Shown here: positions 27,801 to 36,842 of the stretch, one piece after another
Layout of the letters: each line of letters begins with the position of its first letter
Numbering within the stretch: the first letter of the stretch is position 1
Assembly: GCA_000824845.1 (NCBI GenBank)
Contig: CCNC01000076.1
Location: forward strand, 1 to 56,519
Length of the DNA stretch: 56,519 nucleotides
Direction of reading: 5' to 3'
DNA from: Mesorhizobium sp. ORS 3359
GTDB lineage: Bacteria > Pseudomonadota > Alphaproteobacteria > Rhizobiales > Rhizobiaceae
Made by a program: the position numbers and the translations under genes
The notes under the pieces: generated by a model
Databases searched by the model: none
What the model saw: the letters and a program-made list of their open reading frames with translations, nothing else
What the model was told of the DNA's origin: nothing

Positions 27801-28642
27801 GCGTCGCGGTCCCTGATCTTCTGCGGCAGGTTGTCGATCAGCAGGTTGACGCTGATGGTGAGGCTGGCGATCGCCAGCGAGGGCACGACCACTGCCGGGG
27901 CGGCGAAGGGCAGGCCGCCTATGTTCTCGCGCACCAGCGCGCCCCAGTCGGCCAAAGGCGGCTGCAGTCCAAGGCCGAGGAAGGACAAGCCTGAGAGCAA
28001 GAGCACGATGAAGACGAAGCGCAGCCCGAAATCGGCGAGCACCGGACGGATGATGTTGGGCAGGACCTCGGACCCGATGAGATAGGCCGTGCTTTCGCCG
28101 CGGACACGGGCGACGGTCATGAAATCCATGGTGTTGATGTTGACCGCGAGCGCCCGCGCGAAGCGGTAGGCGCCGGGGATGTAGATCACCGCGAGCGTCA
28201 GGATCAGCACAGGGATCGACGAGCCGACCGCAGCGACGACCACGAGGCCGAACAGCTTGCTCGGGATCGAGTTCATCGCGTCGAGGAAGCGGCTGAGGCA
28301 AGTGTCGAACCAGCCGCCGGTCACGGCCGCGAGCATGCCGAGCACGACACCCGAGAAGCAGGCAATGGACACGGCTGCGAGCGATATGCCGACGGTGTAG
28401 CGTGCGCCCATCAGAACGCGTGAGAGCATGTCACGCCCGAGATAGTCCGACCCGAGCCACAGTCCCTGGCGCATCGGGCCGAAATAATCGTCGTCGACGA
28501 TATCGCCGATCGGATGCGGAATGATGGTGGGCGCGAAGATCGCGACCAGGGTCCACGCCAGGATGACCAGCGAAGCCACGACGCCGACAAGGTTGTAGCT
28601 GTGACCCAGGAAGGACCGTCCAGAGGCTGCTGCGCGCGCCAT
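27797..28642 (-). CDS. Peptide-type ABC transporter permease (DppC type)
   Basis: A 281-residue inner-membrane permease of the BPD_transp_1 family with an N-terminal membrane helix, the DppC hallmark GSDYLGRDMLSRVLMGARYT near residue 65, and the ATPase-contacting EAA-like loop around MTVARVRGESTAYLIGSEVL. The gene starts two bases after the DppB-type stop and overlaps the ATPase start, so the transporter genes are coupled. Confidence 0.94.
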
Positions 28643-28644
28643 CG

Positions 28645-29595
28645 TTATCTCAGCCTCGGGTTGGACATGATGGCGATGATGTCGGCGGCCGTGATCAGCA
28701 GGAGATAGCCGAGGCAGAAGATCATCGCGCAGCTCTGGATCAGCGGCAGGTCGCGGGTCGCGACGGCGTCTACCATAAGCTTGGCGATGCCGGGATAGTT
28801 GAAGATTGTCTCGACAATGATGACGCCGCCGACCAAGTACGACAGCGAGAGCGCCACTGCGTTGACGATCGGCCCGAGCGCGTTGGGCAGCGCGTGCCTG
28901 AGCACCATGCGGCCGCGTGATGCGCCCTTGAGCAGCGCCATCTCGACATAGGGCGTGGACAGCGTTTCGATCACAGCGGCGCGGGTCATGCGGATCATCT
29001 GGGCCGAGATGACGAAGGTGAGCGTGATGACCGGCATGGCGTAGATGCGCACGAGGGCGCTCAGCGAATGCGCCTCGTTAACCGACGACAGCGCCGGCAG
29101 CCATTTGAGGTAGACGGCGAAAAGCAGGACCGCCAGCGTCGCGACCATGAACTCCGGCACGGAGATGACGCCGATCGAAAGCACGGTAACGGCGCGGTCG
29201 AAGAGCGAGCCTCGCAGCATCGCGGCGGTTATGCCGAGCGTCAGCGCCAGCGGCACCGAGAGCAACGCTGTGATTGCGGCGAGCTTCATCGTATTGACCA
29301 GCCGCCCACCAATCAGCGCCGCGACCGGCATGTCATTAGCATAGGAGGTGCCGAGGTCTCCGTGCAGCAGTCCGAAAAGCCAGCGCAGGAAACGCAGGAT
29401 CGCCGGATCGTTGAGATGCATGGCCTCGCGCAGGCCGGCGACCGCTTCGGGAGTTGCCGCCTGGCCGAGCAGGATCGACGCGGTGTCGCCCGGTAGCATG
29501 CTGGTGGCGAAAAATACGGCGAACAGGACGATCAGAAGCGTGACGACCGCGATCCCCAGCCGCTTGACCACGAGGTTCAAGACCCCAGATTTCAT
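28645..29595 (-). CDS. Peptide-type ABC transporter permease (DppB type)
   Basis: A 316-residue permease with about six membrane helices. It starts MKSGVLNLVVKRLGIAVVTL, has the DppB-type periplasmic loop with LPGDTASILLGQAATPE, and ends in an EAA-like loop (KGASRGRMVLRHALPNALGP) before the last helices. It lies 86 bp after the binding-protein gene and forms the pore with the DppC-type protein. Confidence 0.94.
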   Translation of the reverse strand: MKSGVLNLVVKRLGIAVVTLLIVLFAVFFATSMLPGDTASILLGQAATPEAVAGLREAMHLNDPAILRFLRWLFGLLHGDLGTSYANDMPVAALIGGRLVNTMKLAAITALLSVPLALTLGITAAMLRGSLFDRAVTVLSIGVISVPEFMVATLAVLLFAVYLKWLPALSSVNEAHSLSALVRIYAMPVITLTFVISAQMIRMTRAAVIETLSTPYVEMALLKGASRGRMVLRHALPNALGPIVNAVALSLSYLVGGVIIVETIFNYPGIAKLMVDAVATRDLPLIQSCAMIFCLGYLLLITAADIIAIMSNPRLR

Positions 29596-29681
29596 GGAAG
29601 CGCTCCCTGCGGTTGCGTTCGGTCAAACAATCCTGCGCAATGCAGTGCCGGGGCCGGTCGGCCGGCCCCGGCAGGCGCCTC

Positions 29682-31292
29682 TCAGGCCTCAAGCCAGAGA
29701 TATTCCGCCATTGCGTAGCCCATCATGCCACCGAGCGGGTTCGCTTCCAAACCCTTCACCTTGCTGGAGAGGGCGTCGACGTTGGAAATGTAAGCCGGGA
29801 TGATGGTGCCAGCCTCGTCGGCGATCATGGTCTGCATCTGGCCATAGATCTCCTTGCGCTTGGCCTGGTCGAGCGAGCCGCGCGCTTCCACAAGCATCTT
29901 GTCGAACTTCTCGGACTTGTACTGGCTTTCGTTCCACGGCGCGTTGGAAGCGTAGAGGAGCGAGAACAGGATGTCCGGCGTCGGGCGTGGGTTGATGTTG
30001 CCGAAATGGATTGGCGCCTTGAGCCAGTAATTGTCCCAGTAGCCGTCGGACGGCACGCGCTGCACATCGAGCTTCATGCCGATGTCGGCGCCCGCTGCCT
30101 GGATGATCACCGCCATGTCGATCGACGAGGTCGCCGCATCGGAGGCGATCACCGGGATAGACTGGCCGAGCAGGCCCGCCTTCTGGAAGTGGAACTTCGC
30201 CTTGTCCGGGTCGAAGGCCTTCGGCTTGAGGTCGGCATTGTGGAAGATGTTGGCCGGGGAGACGGGCTGGTCGTTGCCGATCTCGCCGAGGCCGCGCAAT
30301 GCCGATTTGACGATCTGCTCGCGGTTGACGAGATACTTCATGCCGGCGACGAAGTCGGCCTTGTTGCCCGGGTCCATGTCGAGCCGGATGTTGAGGTCGG
30401 TGTAGTTGCCCGAGGTCGTCTTCGACAGCTCGAAGCCCTGCTGGCTTTCCAGCAGCTTCATGGCGCGCGGATTGATCGAGGCGGCGAAGGCGATATCGCC
30501 TGAAAGCAGGGCGTTCACACGGGCGCTGTCGTCGCTGATGGCGATGAACTCAAAGGAGTCGAGATAGGGCTTGCCGGACTTCCAGTAGTTCTTGTTCTTG
30601 GTAACCACCGAACGCACGCCCGGCTCGAAGGTCTCCAGCACGAAGGCGCCGGTGCCGTTACCCTTTGAGAAATCAGTCGTGCCATCCTGTACGATCATGA
30701 AGTGATGCAGCGCCAGGATGGTCGGCAGGTCGGCATTCGGATCGGCAAGCGTGATTTCCACGGTCGACTTGTCGACCGCCTTGAAGCCGGTCATCTGCGC
30801 TGCGATCTTGGCAACCTTGGAACCGACCGCCTTGTCGAGATGGCGCTTGAGCGAAAAGACCACGTCGTCGGCCGTCAGGTCCTTGCCGTCATGGAACGTG
30901 ACTCCCTTGCGCAGCTTCACGGTCCAGGTCTTGGCGTCCTTGCTGTCGATGCTTTCGGCCAGCTCCATCTGCGTCTTGCCATCCTTGTCGAGGAAGGTCA
31001 GGCGATTGTAGAGCGAGCAGCAACGGACATAGTCGGTCGAGAGCGACGCCTTCGCCGGGTCGAGCGTGTCGGCGGTCGAGGACGACCAGCCGGCCGCCTT
31101 GAAGTTCCCGCCGGAAACCGGCGTGGCGGCGACGGCCTTTGTGGCGCGGCCAAGCACGACGCCGCCCGCGGCGATTGCGGCGCCGCCGGCCAGCAGCATC
31201 TTGAGCAGTTCGCGGCGGCTCGCGCCCCGCCGGATGGCGTTCTCGACCATGGCATCGTCCGCACTGGTCCAGTTGGTGATCTTGTCGGTCAT
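29682..31292 (-). CDS. ABC transporter substrate-binding protein (SBP_bac_5), Tat-exported
   Basis: A 536-residue family 5 (DppA/OppA-like) binding protein. The N-terminus has a twin-arginine-like motif SRRELLKML followed by a hydrophobic stretch rich in Ala and Gly and a probable AVA cleavage site, so export by Tat is likely. The mature part shows TWTVKLRKGVTFHDGKDLTA and ADDVVFSL, family hallmarks. I chose ATG 31292, seven bases after AAAGGGG, over ATG 31298, which sits too close to it. The ligand is not predictable; family 5 proteins bind peptides, opines, polyamine conjugates and others. The surrounding amine and amino-acid genes fit an amino-acid derivative. Confidence 0.93.
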   Translation of the reverse strand: MTDKITNWTSADDAMVENAIRRGASRRELLKMLLAGGAAIAAGGVVLGRATKAVAATPVSGGNFKAAGWSSSTADTLDPAKASLSTDYVRCCSLYNRLTFLDKDGKTQMELAESIDSKDAKTWTVKLRKGVTFHDGKDLTADDVVFSLKRHLDKAVGSKVAKIAAQMTGFKAVDKSTVEITLADPNADLPTILALHHFMIVQDGTTDFSKGNGTGAFVLETFEPGVRSVVTKNKNYWKSGKPYLDSFEFIAISDDSARVNALLSGDIAFAASINPRAMKLLESQQGFELSKTTSGNYTDLNIRLDMDPGNKADFVAGMKYLVNREQIVKSALRGLGEIGNDQPVSPANIFHNADLKPKAFDPDKAKFHFQKAGLLGQSIPVIASDAATSSIDMAVIIQAAGADIGMKLDVQRVPSDGYWDNYWLKAPIHFGNINPRPTPDILFSLLYASNAPWNESQYKSEKFDKMLVEARGSLDQAKRKEIYGQMQTMIADEAGTIIPAYISNVDALSSKVKGLEANPLGGMMGYAMAEYLWLEA

Positions 31293-31357
31293 GTTCATTC
31301 CCCTTTCTGTTGGTTTGGTCGGTATGCTCGTCTTGCTGCGGCTTTCCGGGCTTGGGT

Positions 31358-32080
31358 TCAGGTTCGCTCCTTCAGGTTTTCGCGCACGGCGGCCGCAAAG
31401 GCAGCCATTGACGTGAAATGATAGTCCGGGGTGGTAAAGCGCTCGGGCTCGATCGTGCCGCCATAGCCCTTCTGGTCGTGCCGGCGCTCGATCCAGCAAT
31501 TGGTCATACCGAGCGTCCTGGAGACGCCGATGTCGTGATACTGGCTTTGCGCGACATGCAGGATGTCGTCCTTGCTATCGCCGCGCGATGCGACGAAATC
31601 GAAGACCTTCTGGAAGAAGGCCGGATCAGGTTTCTCCGTGCCGGTATCGTCGGCCGTGAAGGTGGCGAAGAAGCGCGATCCGAGCTGCTTCTCAAAATGG
31701 TCGAGCGCCCAGCGCCGCGCGTTGGTCATGGCGATCAGCTTGTGCGACTTGGCAAGCTCGGCCAGTGCGGCCGCGCTGTCGGGGAAACCTTTCCAGACGG
31801 CCGCGGAATCCCGTAGGCGGACACCGTATTTCTCCTCGGCCGGAAGCCCGAGCCGCGGGGCAATGACCATGTAGACGCGCACGAGATCGTCCGGGAACAA
31901 CCCCACGCCGGGCATGTAACGGGCCTGCCGATAGAGCGCCAGCGCCTCCTCACCCTCGATGGCGACGCCGGCTTCGGCGGCGATAGCGGCGAGGCAGGCC
32001 GTGATACCGACTTCGAAATCGATCAGCGTGCCGACCACATCGAAGGTCATGTATTTGAATTCGCTAAAGGCCTTGGCCAA
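31358..32080 (-). CDS. HAD hydrolase (haloacid dehalogenase type II-like) A
   Basis: A 240-residue HAD protein. The motif I nucleophile is Asp14 in TFDVVGTLID, motif II is AMTNARR, and the motif III Lys is in TEKPDPAFF. It resembles 2-haloacid dehalogenases of type II and related phosphatases. The real substrate is uncertain, since many of this group are not dehalogenases. It lies 65 bp upstream of the binding-protein gene, in one orientation with the importer. It has a relative at 34859-35527 on the other strand. Confidence 0.88.
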   Translation of the reverse strand: MAKAFSEFKYMTFDVVGTLIDFEVGITACLAAIAAEAGVAIEGEEALALYRQARYMPGVGLFPDDLVRVYMVIAPRLGLPAEEKYGVRLRDSAAVWKGFPDSAAALAELAKSHKLIAMTNARRWALDHFEKQLGSRFFATFTADDTGTEKPDPAFFQKVFDFVASRGDSKDDILHVAQSQYHDIGVSRTLGMTNCWIERRHDQKGYGGTIEPERFTTPDYHFTSMAAFAAAVRENLKERT

Positions 32081-32157
32081 GAACTTGCTCTCCTCTATGG
32101 CCGAACCGTGCTGAACAGAACAAAATTCCGTGCTGTCCGGGACCTCGCCTTGTCAAG

Positions 32158-32242
32158 AAGCCGGTAAATTCCGGCTTTCTGGCCTTGTCTTAACGGTAGT
32201 CTGGCACTTCCCCCGCGCTGGATTCGCCGAAAAGGCGCGGGG
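32158..32242. other. Two stem-loops between aminotransferase and HAD genes
   Basis: Within the 229-bp gap 32081-32309: AAGCCGG-N6-CCGGCTT at 32158-32177, and the GC-only arms CCCCGCGC (32211-32218) and GCGCGGGG (32235-32242). No T-tract follows on either strand. They may separate transcription or stability of the GNAT-aminotransferase part from the HAD-importer part. Confidence 0.35.
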
Positions 32243-32309
32243 CTTCGGCACAAAATTGCGAAATCGTCTGCCCAGGCGATATTTCGAGATGCGAAAAATC
32301 CGCCACTGC

Positions 32310-33686
32310 TCATCCCAACGCCTTACGGACATCCGGATCGTCCAGCGTCTGGTCGAGCGTGACGCGCGTGCGTTCGATGATCGCATCGATATCGCCATCG
32401 CTGCAGCAGAGCGGCGGCGCGTAGCCGAGAACGCCATGCGCGAACGCACGGATAATGAGGCCGTTGTCCCAAGCCCGGTCGAAGACCCGCCGCGCCGGCA
32501 TTGCCGACGTCGGAAGCGGTGCCTTCTTCTGCTTGTCGGTCACCAACTCGATCGCCGCGAGCATGCCGCGGCCACGCACGTCGCCGACGAGCGGATGGTC
32601 CCTCAGGCGTTCCAAGCCTGCCATCAGGCGGGCGCCGGCCTTGACGCCGTTTTCCAGCAGGCCGCCGTCTTCGTAAAGTTTCAGCACTTCGAGCGCGACG
32701 GCGGCACTGACCGGATGGGCCGAATAGGTATAGCCGTGGCCGATCGCCACGTTACCCGCGCCATCGGCGATGACCTGGTAGACATGGTCGGCCATGAACA
32801 CGGCGCCCATCGGAACATAGCCCGAGGTCAGGCCCTTCGCGGTCGTCATGAAATCGGGAACGATGTCCTCTTCCGTGCAGGCGAACAGCGGCCCGGTGCG
32901 ACCGAAGCCGGTGATCACCTCGTCGGCGATGAACAGGATGCCGTATTCCTTGCACAGTTCGCGGATCGCCCTGATCCAGCCCTTCGGCGGCACGATGACG
33001 CCGCCGGAGCCCTGGATCGGCTCGGCGTAGAAGGCAGCGACCCGGTCGGGCCCGATCGCCTCGATCTTCGCCTTCAGCGCGGCGAGCGATGCGGCGATGA
33101 TCGCGTTGCCATCCTCGCCGACCGGATTGCGGTAGGGGTAGGGCGACGGGATCTTGTGCTGCCATTCGAAGGGAATGCCGAAGCCGGCGTGAAAGGCGGG
33201 TAGCGCAGTCAGGCCCGCGCCGACCACCGACGATCCGTGATAGCCCTGCTCGATCGAAATGAACTGGTCGCGCCGCGGCTCGCCCTTGGCATTCCAGTAG
33301 TAGCGGACGAAGCGGATCGTGCTGTCGACCGCGTCCGAGCCGCCGAGCGTGAAATAGACGTGATTGAGGTCGCCCGGCGCGCGCTCGGCCAGTTCCGAAG
33401 CGAGCCGGATCGCCGGCTCGGAGCCGAGGTCGAAATAGGCTGTGGCGTAGGGAAGCTCGCGCATTTGCCGCGCCGCCGCCTCGACGATACTGTCATGGCC
33501 GTAGCCGGCATTGACGCACCACAGCCCGGCGAAGCCGTCGACAAGCTGCTTGCCGGATGCGTCGGTCACAGTCGCGCCCTTCGCGGATCTCAGCACGCGC
33601 ACGCCGAGCGCCTCGTGGCCACGATAGGAGGAGACCGGATGGATGAGATGGGCGCGGTCGAGTTCGATCAGCGAATTGGCGAGCAT
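32310..33686 (-). CDS. Class III (omega) aminotransferase, PLP-dependent
   Basis: A 458-residue fold-type I enzyme. The PLP lysine is K284 in [14 protein letters not shown], the pyridine-N aspartate is D255 in [15 protein letters not shown], and the phosphate-binding segment is [13 protein letters not shown]. Its length and motifs fit the SpuC/putrescine or beta-alanine:pyruvate type, which moves a terminal amino group to pyruvate and leaves an aldehyde. It lies 14 bp after the GNAT gene. A succinate-semialdehyde-type dehydrogenase and a PuuB-like oxidase nearby support polyamine or omega-amino-acid catabolism. Confidence 0.92.
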   Translation of the reverse strand: MLANSLIELDRAHLIHPVSSYRGHEALGVRVLRSAKGATVTDASGKQLVDGFAGLWCVNAGYGHDSIVEAAARQMRELPYATAYFDLGSEPAIRLASELAERAPGDLNHVYFTLGGSDAVDSTIRFVRYYWNAKGEPRRDQFISIEQGYHGSSVVGAGLTALPAFHAGFGIPFEWQHKIPSPYPYRNPVGEDGNAIIAASLAALKAKIEAIGPDRVAAFYAEPIQGSGGVIVPPKGWIRAIRELCKEYGILFIADEVITGFGRTGPLFACTEEDIVPDFMTTAKGLTSGYVPMGAVFMADHVYQVIADGAGNVAIGHGYTYSAHPVSAAVALEVLKLYEDGGLLENGVKAGARLMAGLERLRDHPLVGDVRGRGMLAAIELVTDKQKKAPLPTSAMPARRVFDRAWDNGLIIRAFAHGVLGYAPPLCCSDGDIDAIIERTRVTLDQTLDDPDVRKALG

Positions 33687-33700
33687 TGTTTTTCTCCGAA

Positions 33701-34540
33701 CTAGCCGAGCGCCTGGTTGGCGAGGGCATAAACTTTTGGCCGTGCCTGTGCCGCGGCCGTCCGAGACGGGCGATCCATGGCCACGCCACCGCCGACATGG
33801 CCGAGGCCAATTTCCGTCAGCCAGTCGGCTATGCCGGTCCGGCGGTCGGTGTCGACGCGCAGGAAGGCGCCTGGGCGCGGGGCGGCAAAGAAGCCGATCA
33901 GTGCTTTGGCTTCCTCTGCGCTGTCCGCGATGACCGGGCCGATCACCTCGCCGCGTCCGAACGGGCGGATCGCGGCATAGGCCTCGATCGCTCCGTTGCG
34001 GCGGATGACGGCGAATTGGCCGCGCTCGGCCAGCGCGTCGATAAGGGCTTCGCGGTCGGCGCCATAAGCGTCGCGGTCCAAAGCCTTGATCTCCGGCAGG
34101 TCATTCGCGCTCGCCGGTTTCACGCCGTCGGCCGCGCCAAGCGCGGCGACGTTGCCCTGATGCTGCAGGATGGTGCCCGAGGGCGCGAAGCCCAGTTTCT
34201 GATAGAGCGGCATGCCGTCGGCGGTTGCGACAAGCCGCAGCGGACGATCCTCGGCCAAGGCGAAGGCCTGTTCCATCAGCCGGCGCCCGAGCCCCATGCC
34301 TCGCATACTTTTGTCAACGATCACCATGTTGATCATGGCGCAATCCATACCGTAGGGCGTTACCAGGATGGTGCCGACAACCCGGCCCTGGTCGTCGAGC
34401 GCGACCGCACCGCTCGAAAGCTGCAGCGCCATCTGCCAGTCCTGCGGGCGATGCGGCCAGTTCTCCTGGCGGGACAGCGCCACCGCGCCCTCGATATGGT
34501 CTGGCCCGAAAGCCTGGATTGCGATTTCGCCCTGCTGCAT
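33701..34540 (-). CDS. GNAT N-acetyltransferase, two-domain, copy A
   Basis: A 279-residue protein with a GNAT domain in the N-terminal half (acetyl-CoA loop around SMRGMGLGRRLMEQAF) and a second domain with AYAAIRPFGRGEVIGPVIAD, ending in FLRVDTDRRTG and PKVYALANQALG. I chose ATG 34540, with GGAAGG seven bases upstream, over ATG 34576. It is paralogous to 43704-44600 with the same two-domain layout and the same C-terminal signature. It is the first gene of the minus-strand run with the aminotransferase. It may acetylate an amine or amino acid; the substrate is unknown. Confidence 0.88.
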   Translation of the reverse strand: MQQGEIAIQAFGPDHIEGAVALSRQENWPHRPQDWQMALQLSSGAVALDDQGRVVGTILVTPYGMDCAMINMVIVDKSMRGMGLGRRLMEQAFALAEDRPLRLVATADGMPLYQKLGFAPSGTILQHQGNVAALGAADGVKPASANDLPEIKALDRDAYGADREALIDALAERGQFAVIRRNGAIEAYAAIRPFGRGEVIGPVIADSAEEAKALIGFFAAPRPGAFLRVDTDRRTGIADWLTEIGLGHVGGGVAMDRPSRTAAAQARPKVYALANQALG

Positions 34541-34858
34541 GAGGCATCCTTCCGTCTGCCTGCAAGTCTCGGTCATCTGCGCGCGGCGGATCGTCTGAAC
34601 GTTTTGGTCTTTGCGATATCTTTCGCCTTTGCGCGGGGCGTGCGCCGCATCTTCTGCTGGCAGCGTCCTCGATGGTCGCTTTGCCGTCGCGCAATGGCGC
34701 GCTTCTCGACGGGCAAGATGCTACAGCGTGCCAAACCGGACGGCGGATACGGAACTTTCTGCTTTCGGCAGGCGCTTTTCGATCAGGTGCCCCGCCACCT
34801 CCCGACCTATGATGAACACATCCCAGCGCGGATATGTTTCCACCGGAGATCGACGGAC
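34541..34858. promoter_or_regulatory. Divergent promoter region, GNAT A versus HAD B
   Basis: A 318-bp divergent region that should hold promoters for the aminotransferase/importer run and for the HAD-PuuB pair. I see no clear operator or convincing sigma-70 pair and no additional gene. Confidence 0.35.
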
Positions 34859-35527
34859 ATGGCTTCTTTCAGGCCCAAATACATCACCTTCGACTGCTAC
34901 GGCACATTGACGAATTTCCAGATGGCTGAAGCGGCGCGCGACCTCTACGTCAGCCGGCTCGACGAGCCGCGCATGCAGGAGTTCATCAAGAACTTCGCCG
35001 CCTATCGGCTGGATGAGATCCTGGGCGACTGGAAGCCCTATGCCGACGTCATCCACAATGCGCTGGAACGCACCTGCAAGCGTAACGGGGTCGCCTTCAG
35101 CCCCGATGACGCCAGGATGGTCTACGAGCGCGTCCCGACCTGGGGGCCACACGCAGATGTGCCGACAGGCCTCGCGAAGGTCGCCAAGGAAATTCCACTG
35201 GTGATCCTGTCCAACGCCATGAACGCGCAGATCATGTCCAATGTCGAGAAGCTCGGCGCGCCGTTCCATGCCGTCTACACGGCCGAGCAGGCACAGGCCT
35301 ACAAGCCGCGCTTCAAGGCCTTCGAGTATATGCTCGACAGGCTGGGCTGCGGCCCTGAGGACATCCTTCACTGTTCGTCTTCGTTCCGCTACGACCTGAT
35401 GTCGGCGCATGATCTCGGCATCAAAAACAAGGTCTGGGTCAACCGCGGCCACGAACCGGCCAACCCGTATTACGGATATGTCGAGATCGCCGATATCTCC
35501 GGTCTTCCGGGCGTGGTCGGGCTTTGA
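34859..35527 (+). CDS. HAD hydrolase (haloacid dehalogenase type II-like) B
   Basis: A 222-residue HAD protein: motif I Asp12 in ITFDCYGTLTNF, motif II ILSNAMNAQ, motif III Lys in AYKPRFKAF, and late acidic region HCSSSFRYDLMSAHDLG. ATG 34859 follows CGGAGAT; a much longer open frame upstream is antisense to the GNAT gene and is not used. It lies 16 bp upstream of the PuuB-like gene, so the two are probably cotranscribed. Distantly paralogous to 31358-32080; function beyond HAD chemistry unknown. Confidence 0.88.
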   Translation: MASFRPKYITFDCYGTLTNFQMAEAARDLYVSRLDEPRMQEFIKNFAAYRLDEILGDWKPYADVIHNALERTCKRNGVAFSPDDARMVYERVPTWGPHADVPTGLAKVAKEIPLVILSNAMNAQIMSNVEKLGAPFHAVYTAEQAQAYKPRFKAFEYMLDRLGCGPEDILHCSSSFRYDLMSAHDLGIKNKVWVNRGHEPANPYYGYVEIADISGLPGVVGL

Positions 35528-35543
35528 AACGGGCGGATTGTCG

Positions 35544-36818
35544 ATGAAATTCGTCTCCTACTGGCACGACACGGCCCCGATCTTTGCCGGCGGGGAGCAC
35601 GGCCCGATCGACGGGCACTATGATGCCGCCATTATCGGCGGCGGCTTCACCGGTCTCGCCGCTGCGCGCCAGCTGGCAAAGGCCGGCGCCAGGGTGGTCG
35701 TGCTGGAAGCGGAGCGGGTCGGCTGGGGCGCATCCGGGCGCAATGGCGGGCATCTGAACAACGGCCTCGCCCACAGCTATCTGTCGGCCAAGGCGGAACT
35801 CGGCAGGGAGCGCGCGATCGCTCTCTACCGGGCGTTGGATGACTCCGTCGACACCATCGAGGCGCTGGTCGCCGAGGAAGGCATCGACTGCAACTTCCGC
35901 CGCGCCGGCAAGCTCAAGCTTGCCTCGAAGCCGAAGCATTTCGAGGCGATCGCGCGCAACTTCGAAGCCATCCATGCCGAGGTCGATCCGGATACAGCTC
36001 TGCTGTCGGCGACCGATCTCAAATCCGAGATCGGCTCGCCTTTCCATGGTGCGATGCTGTCGAAGAAGAGCGCCATGATCCATATGGGCCGCTATGTGTC
36101 GGGCCTCGCGACGGCCGCCGCTCGACACGGCGCCGTCATCCACGAGAACACAAGGGTGACCGACCGCAGGCAGGCCGGCGCCAGGCATGAGCTTACCACC
36201 TCTCGAGGCAAGATCAGCGCTGATAATGTGCTGGTGGCGACGGGCGCCTACACGACGCCGAATTTCGATTACTTCCGCCGCAGGCTCATCTCGGTCGGCA
36301 GCTTCATCATCGCCACGCGGCCGCTGAGCGACATTGAGATCGCCGCCACAATGCCCGGCAACCGGACCTGCGTAACCTCGATGAACATCGGCAATTACTT
36401 CCGGCTCGCACCCGACAAGCGCCTGATCTTCGGCGGCCGCGCGCGTTTCTCGGCGACGTCGGACCAGCGCTCCGACGCCAAGAGCGGGCAGATATTGCGG
36501 ACAAGCCTCGCGGCGATTTTCCCGCAACTTTCAAAGGTCGAGATCGACTATTGCTGGGGCGGGCTGGTCGACATGACCAAGGACCGCTTCCCGCGCGCCG
36601 GCTATCATGACGGCGTCTGGTACGCGATGGGCTATTCCGGCCATGGCGCCCAGCTTTCCACCCATCTTGGCATGATTCTGGCCGATGCCATGCTCGGCCG
36701 CGAGGACCGCAATCCGCTGAAGGGACTCGAGTGGCCTTCCATCCCAGGTTACTCAGGCAAGCCGTGGTTCCTGCCGATGGTCGGCCTCTACTACAAAGCG
36801 CTCGACCGAATTCAGTGA
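35544..36818 (+). CDS. FAD-dependent amine oxidase (PuuB/OrdL-like)
   Basis: A 424-residue flavoprotein with AAIIGGGFTGLAAARQLAKA near residue 28, the PuuB-type VGWGASGRNGGHLNNGLA, and AMGYSGHGAQLSTHLGMILA near the C-terminus. Relatives oxidise gamma-glutamylputrescine or other amines to aldehydes. No gamma-glutamylputrescine synthetase (PuuA) is visible in the window, so the true substrate may be another amine. The ATG at 35544 follows GGGCGGA. It is convergent with the semialdehyde dehydrogenase gene across a 12-bp gap containing a shared stem-loop. Confidence 0.9.
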   Translation: MKFVSYWHDTAPIFAGGEHGPIDGHYDAAIIGGGFTGLAAARQLAKAGARVVVLEAERVGWGASGRNGGHLNNGLAHSYLSAKAELGRERAIALYRALDDSVDTIEALVAEEGIDCNFRRAGKLKLASKPKHFEAIARNFEAIHAEVDPDTALLSATDLKSEIGSPFHGAMLSKKSAMIHMGRYVSGLATAAARHGAVIHENTRVTDRRQAGARHELTTSRGKISADNVLVATGAYTTPNFDYFRRRLISVGSFIIATRPLSDIEIAATMPGNRTCVTSMNIGNYFRLAPDKRLIFGGRARFSATSDQRSDAKSGQILRTSLAAIFPQLSKVEIDYCWGGLVDMTKDRFPRAGYHDGVWYAMGYSGHGAQLSTHLGMILADAMLGREDRNPLKGLEWPSIPGYSGKPWFLPMVGLYYKALDRIQ

Positions 36819-36821
36819 TCC

Positions 36822-36842
36822 GGGCTGAGTTTAGCTCAGCCC
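36822..36842. terminator. Shared stem-loop between convergent genes
   Basis: GGGCTGAG, TTTAG, CTCAGCCC: perfect 8-bp arms between the PuuB-like stop (36818) and the end of the convergent dehydrogenase gene, whose stop codon (36831-36833) is in the loop. It could act as a bidirectional terminator, but there is no T-tract on either side. Confidence 0.55.

Noticed and set aside
27801..28301. 167-residue N-terminal extension of the DppDF ATPase
   Set aside because: It overlaps the DppC permease gene in another frame; the ATPase domain starts at ATG 27800 with an ATGA overlap.
33686..34858. Long upstream extension of HAD B on the plus strand
   Set aside because: It is antisense to the GNAT gene; HAD motif I lies 12 residues after ATG 34859.
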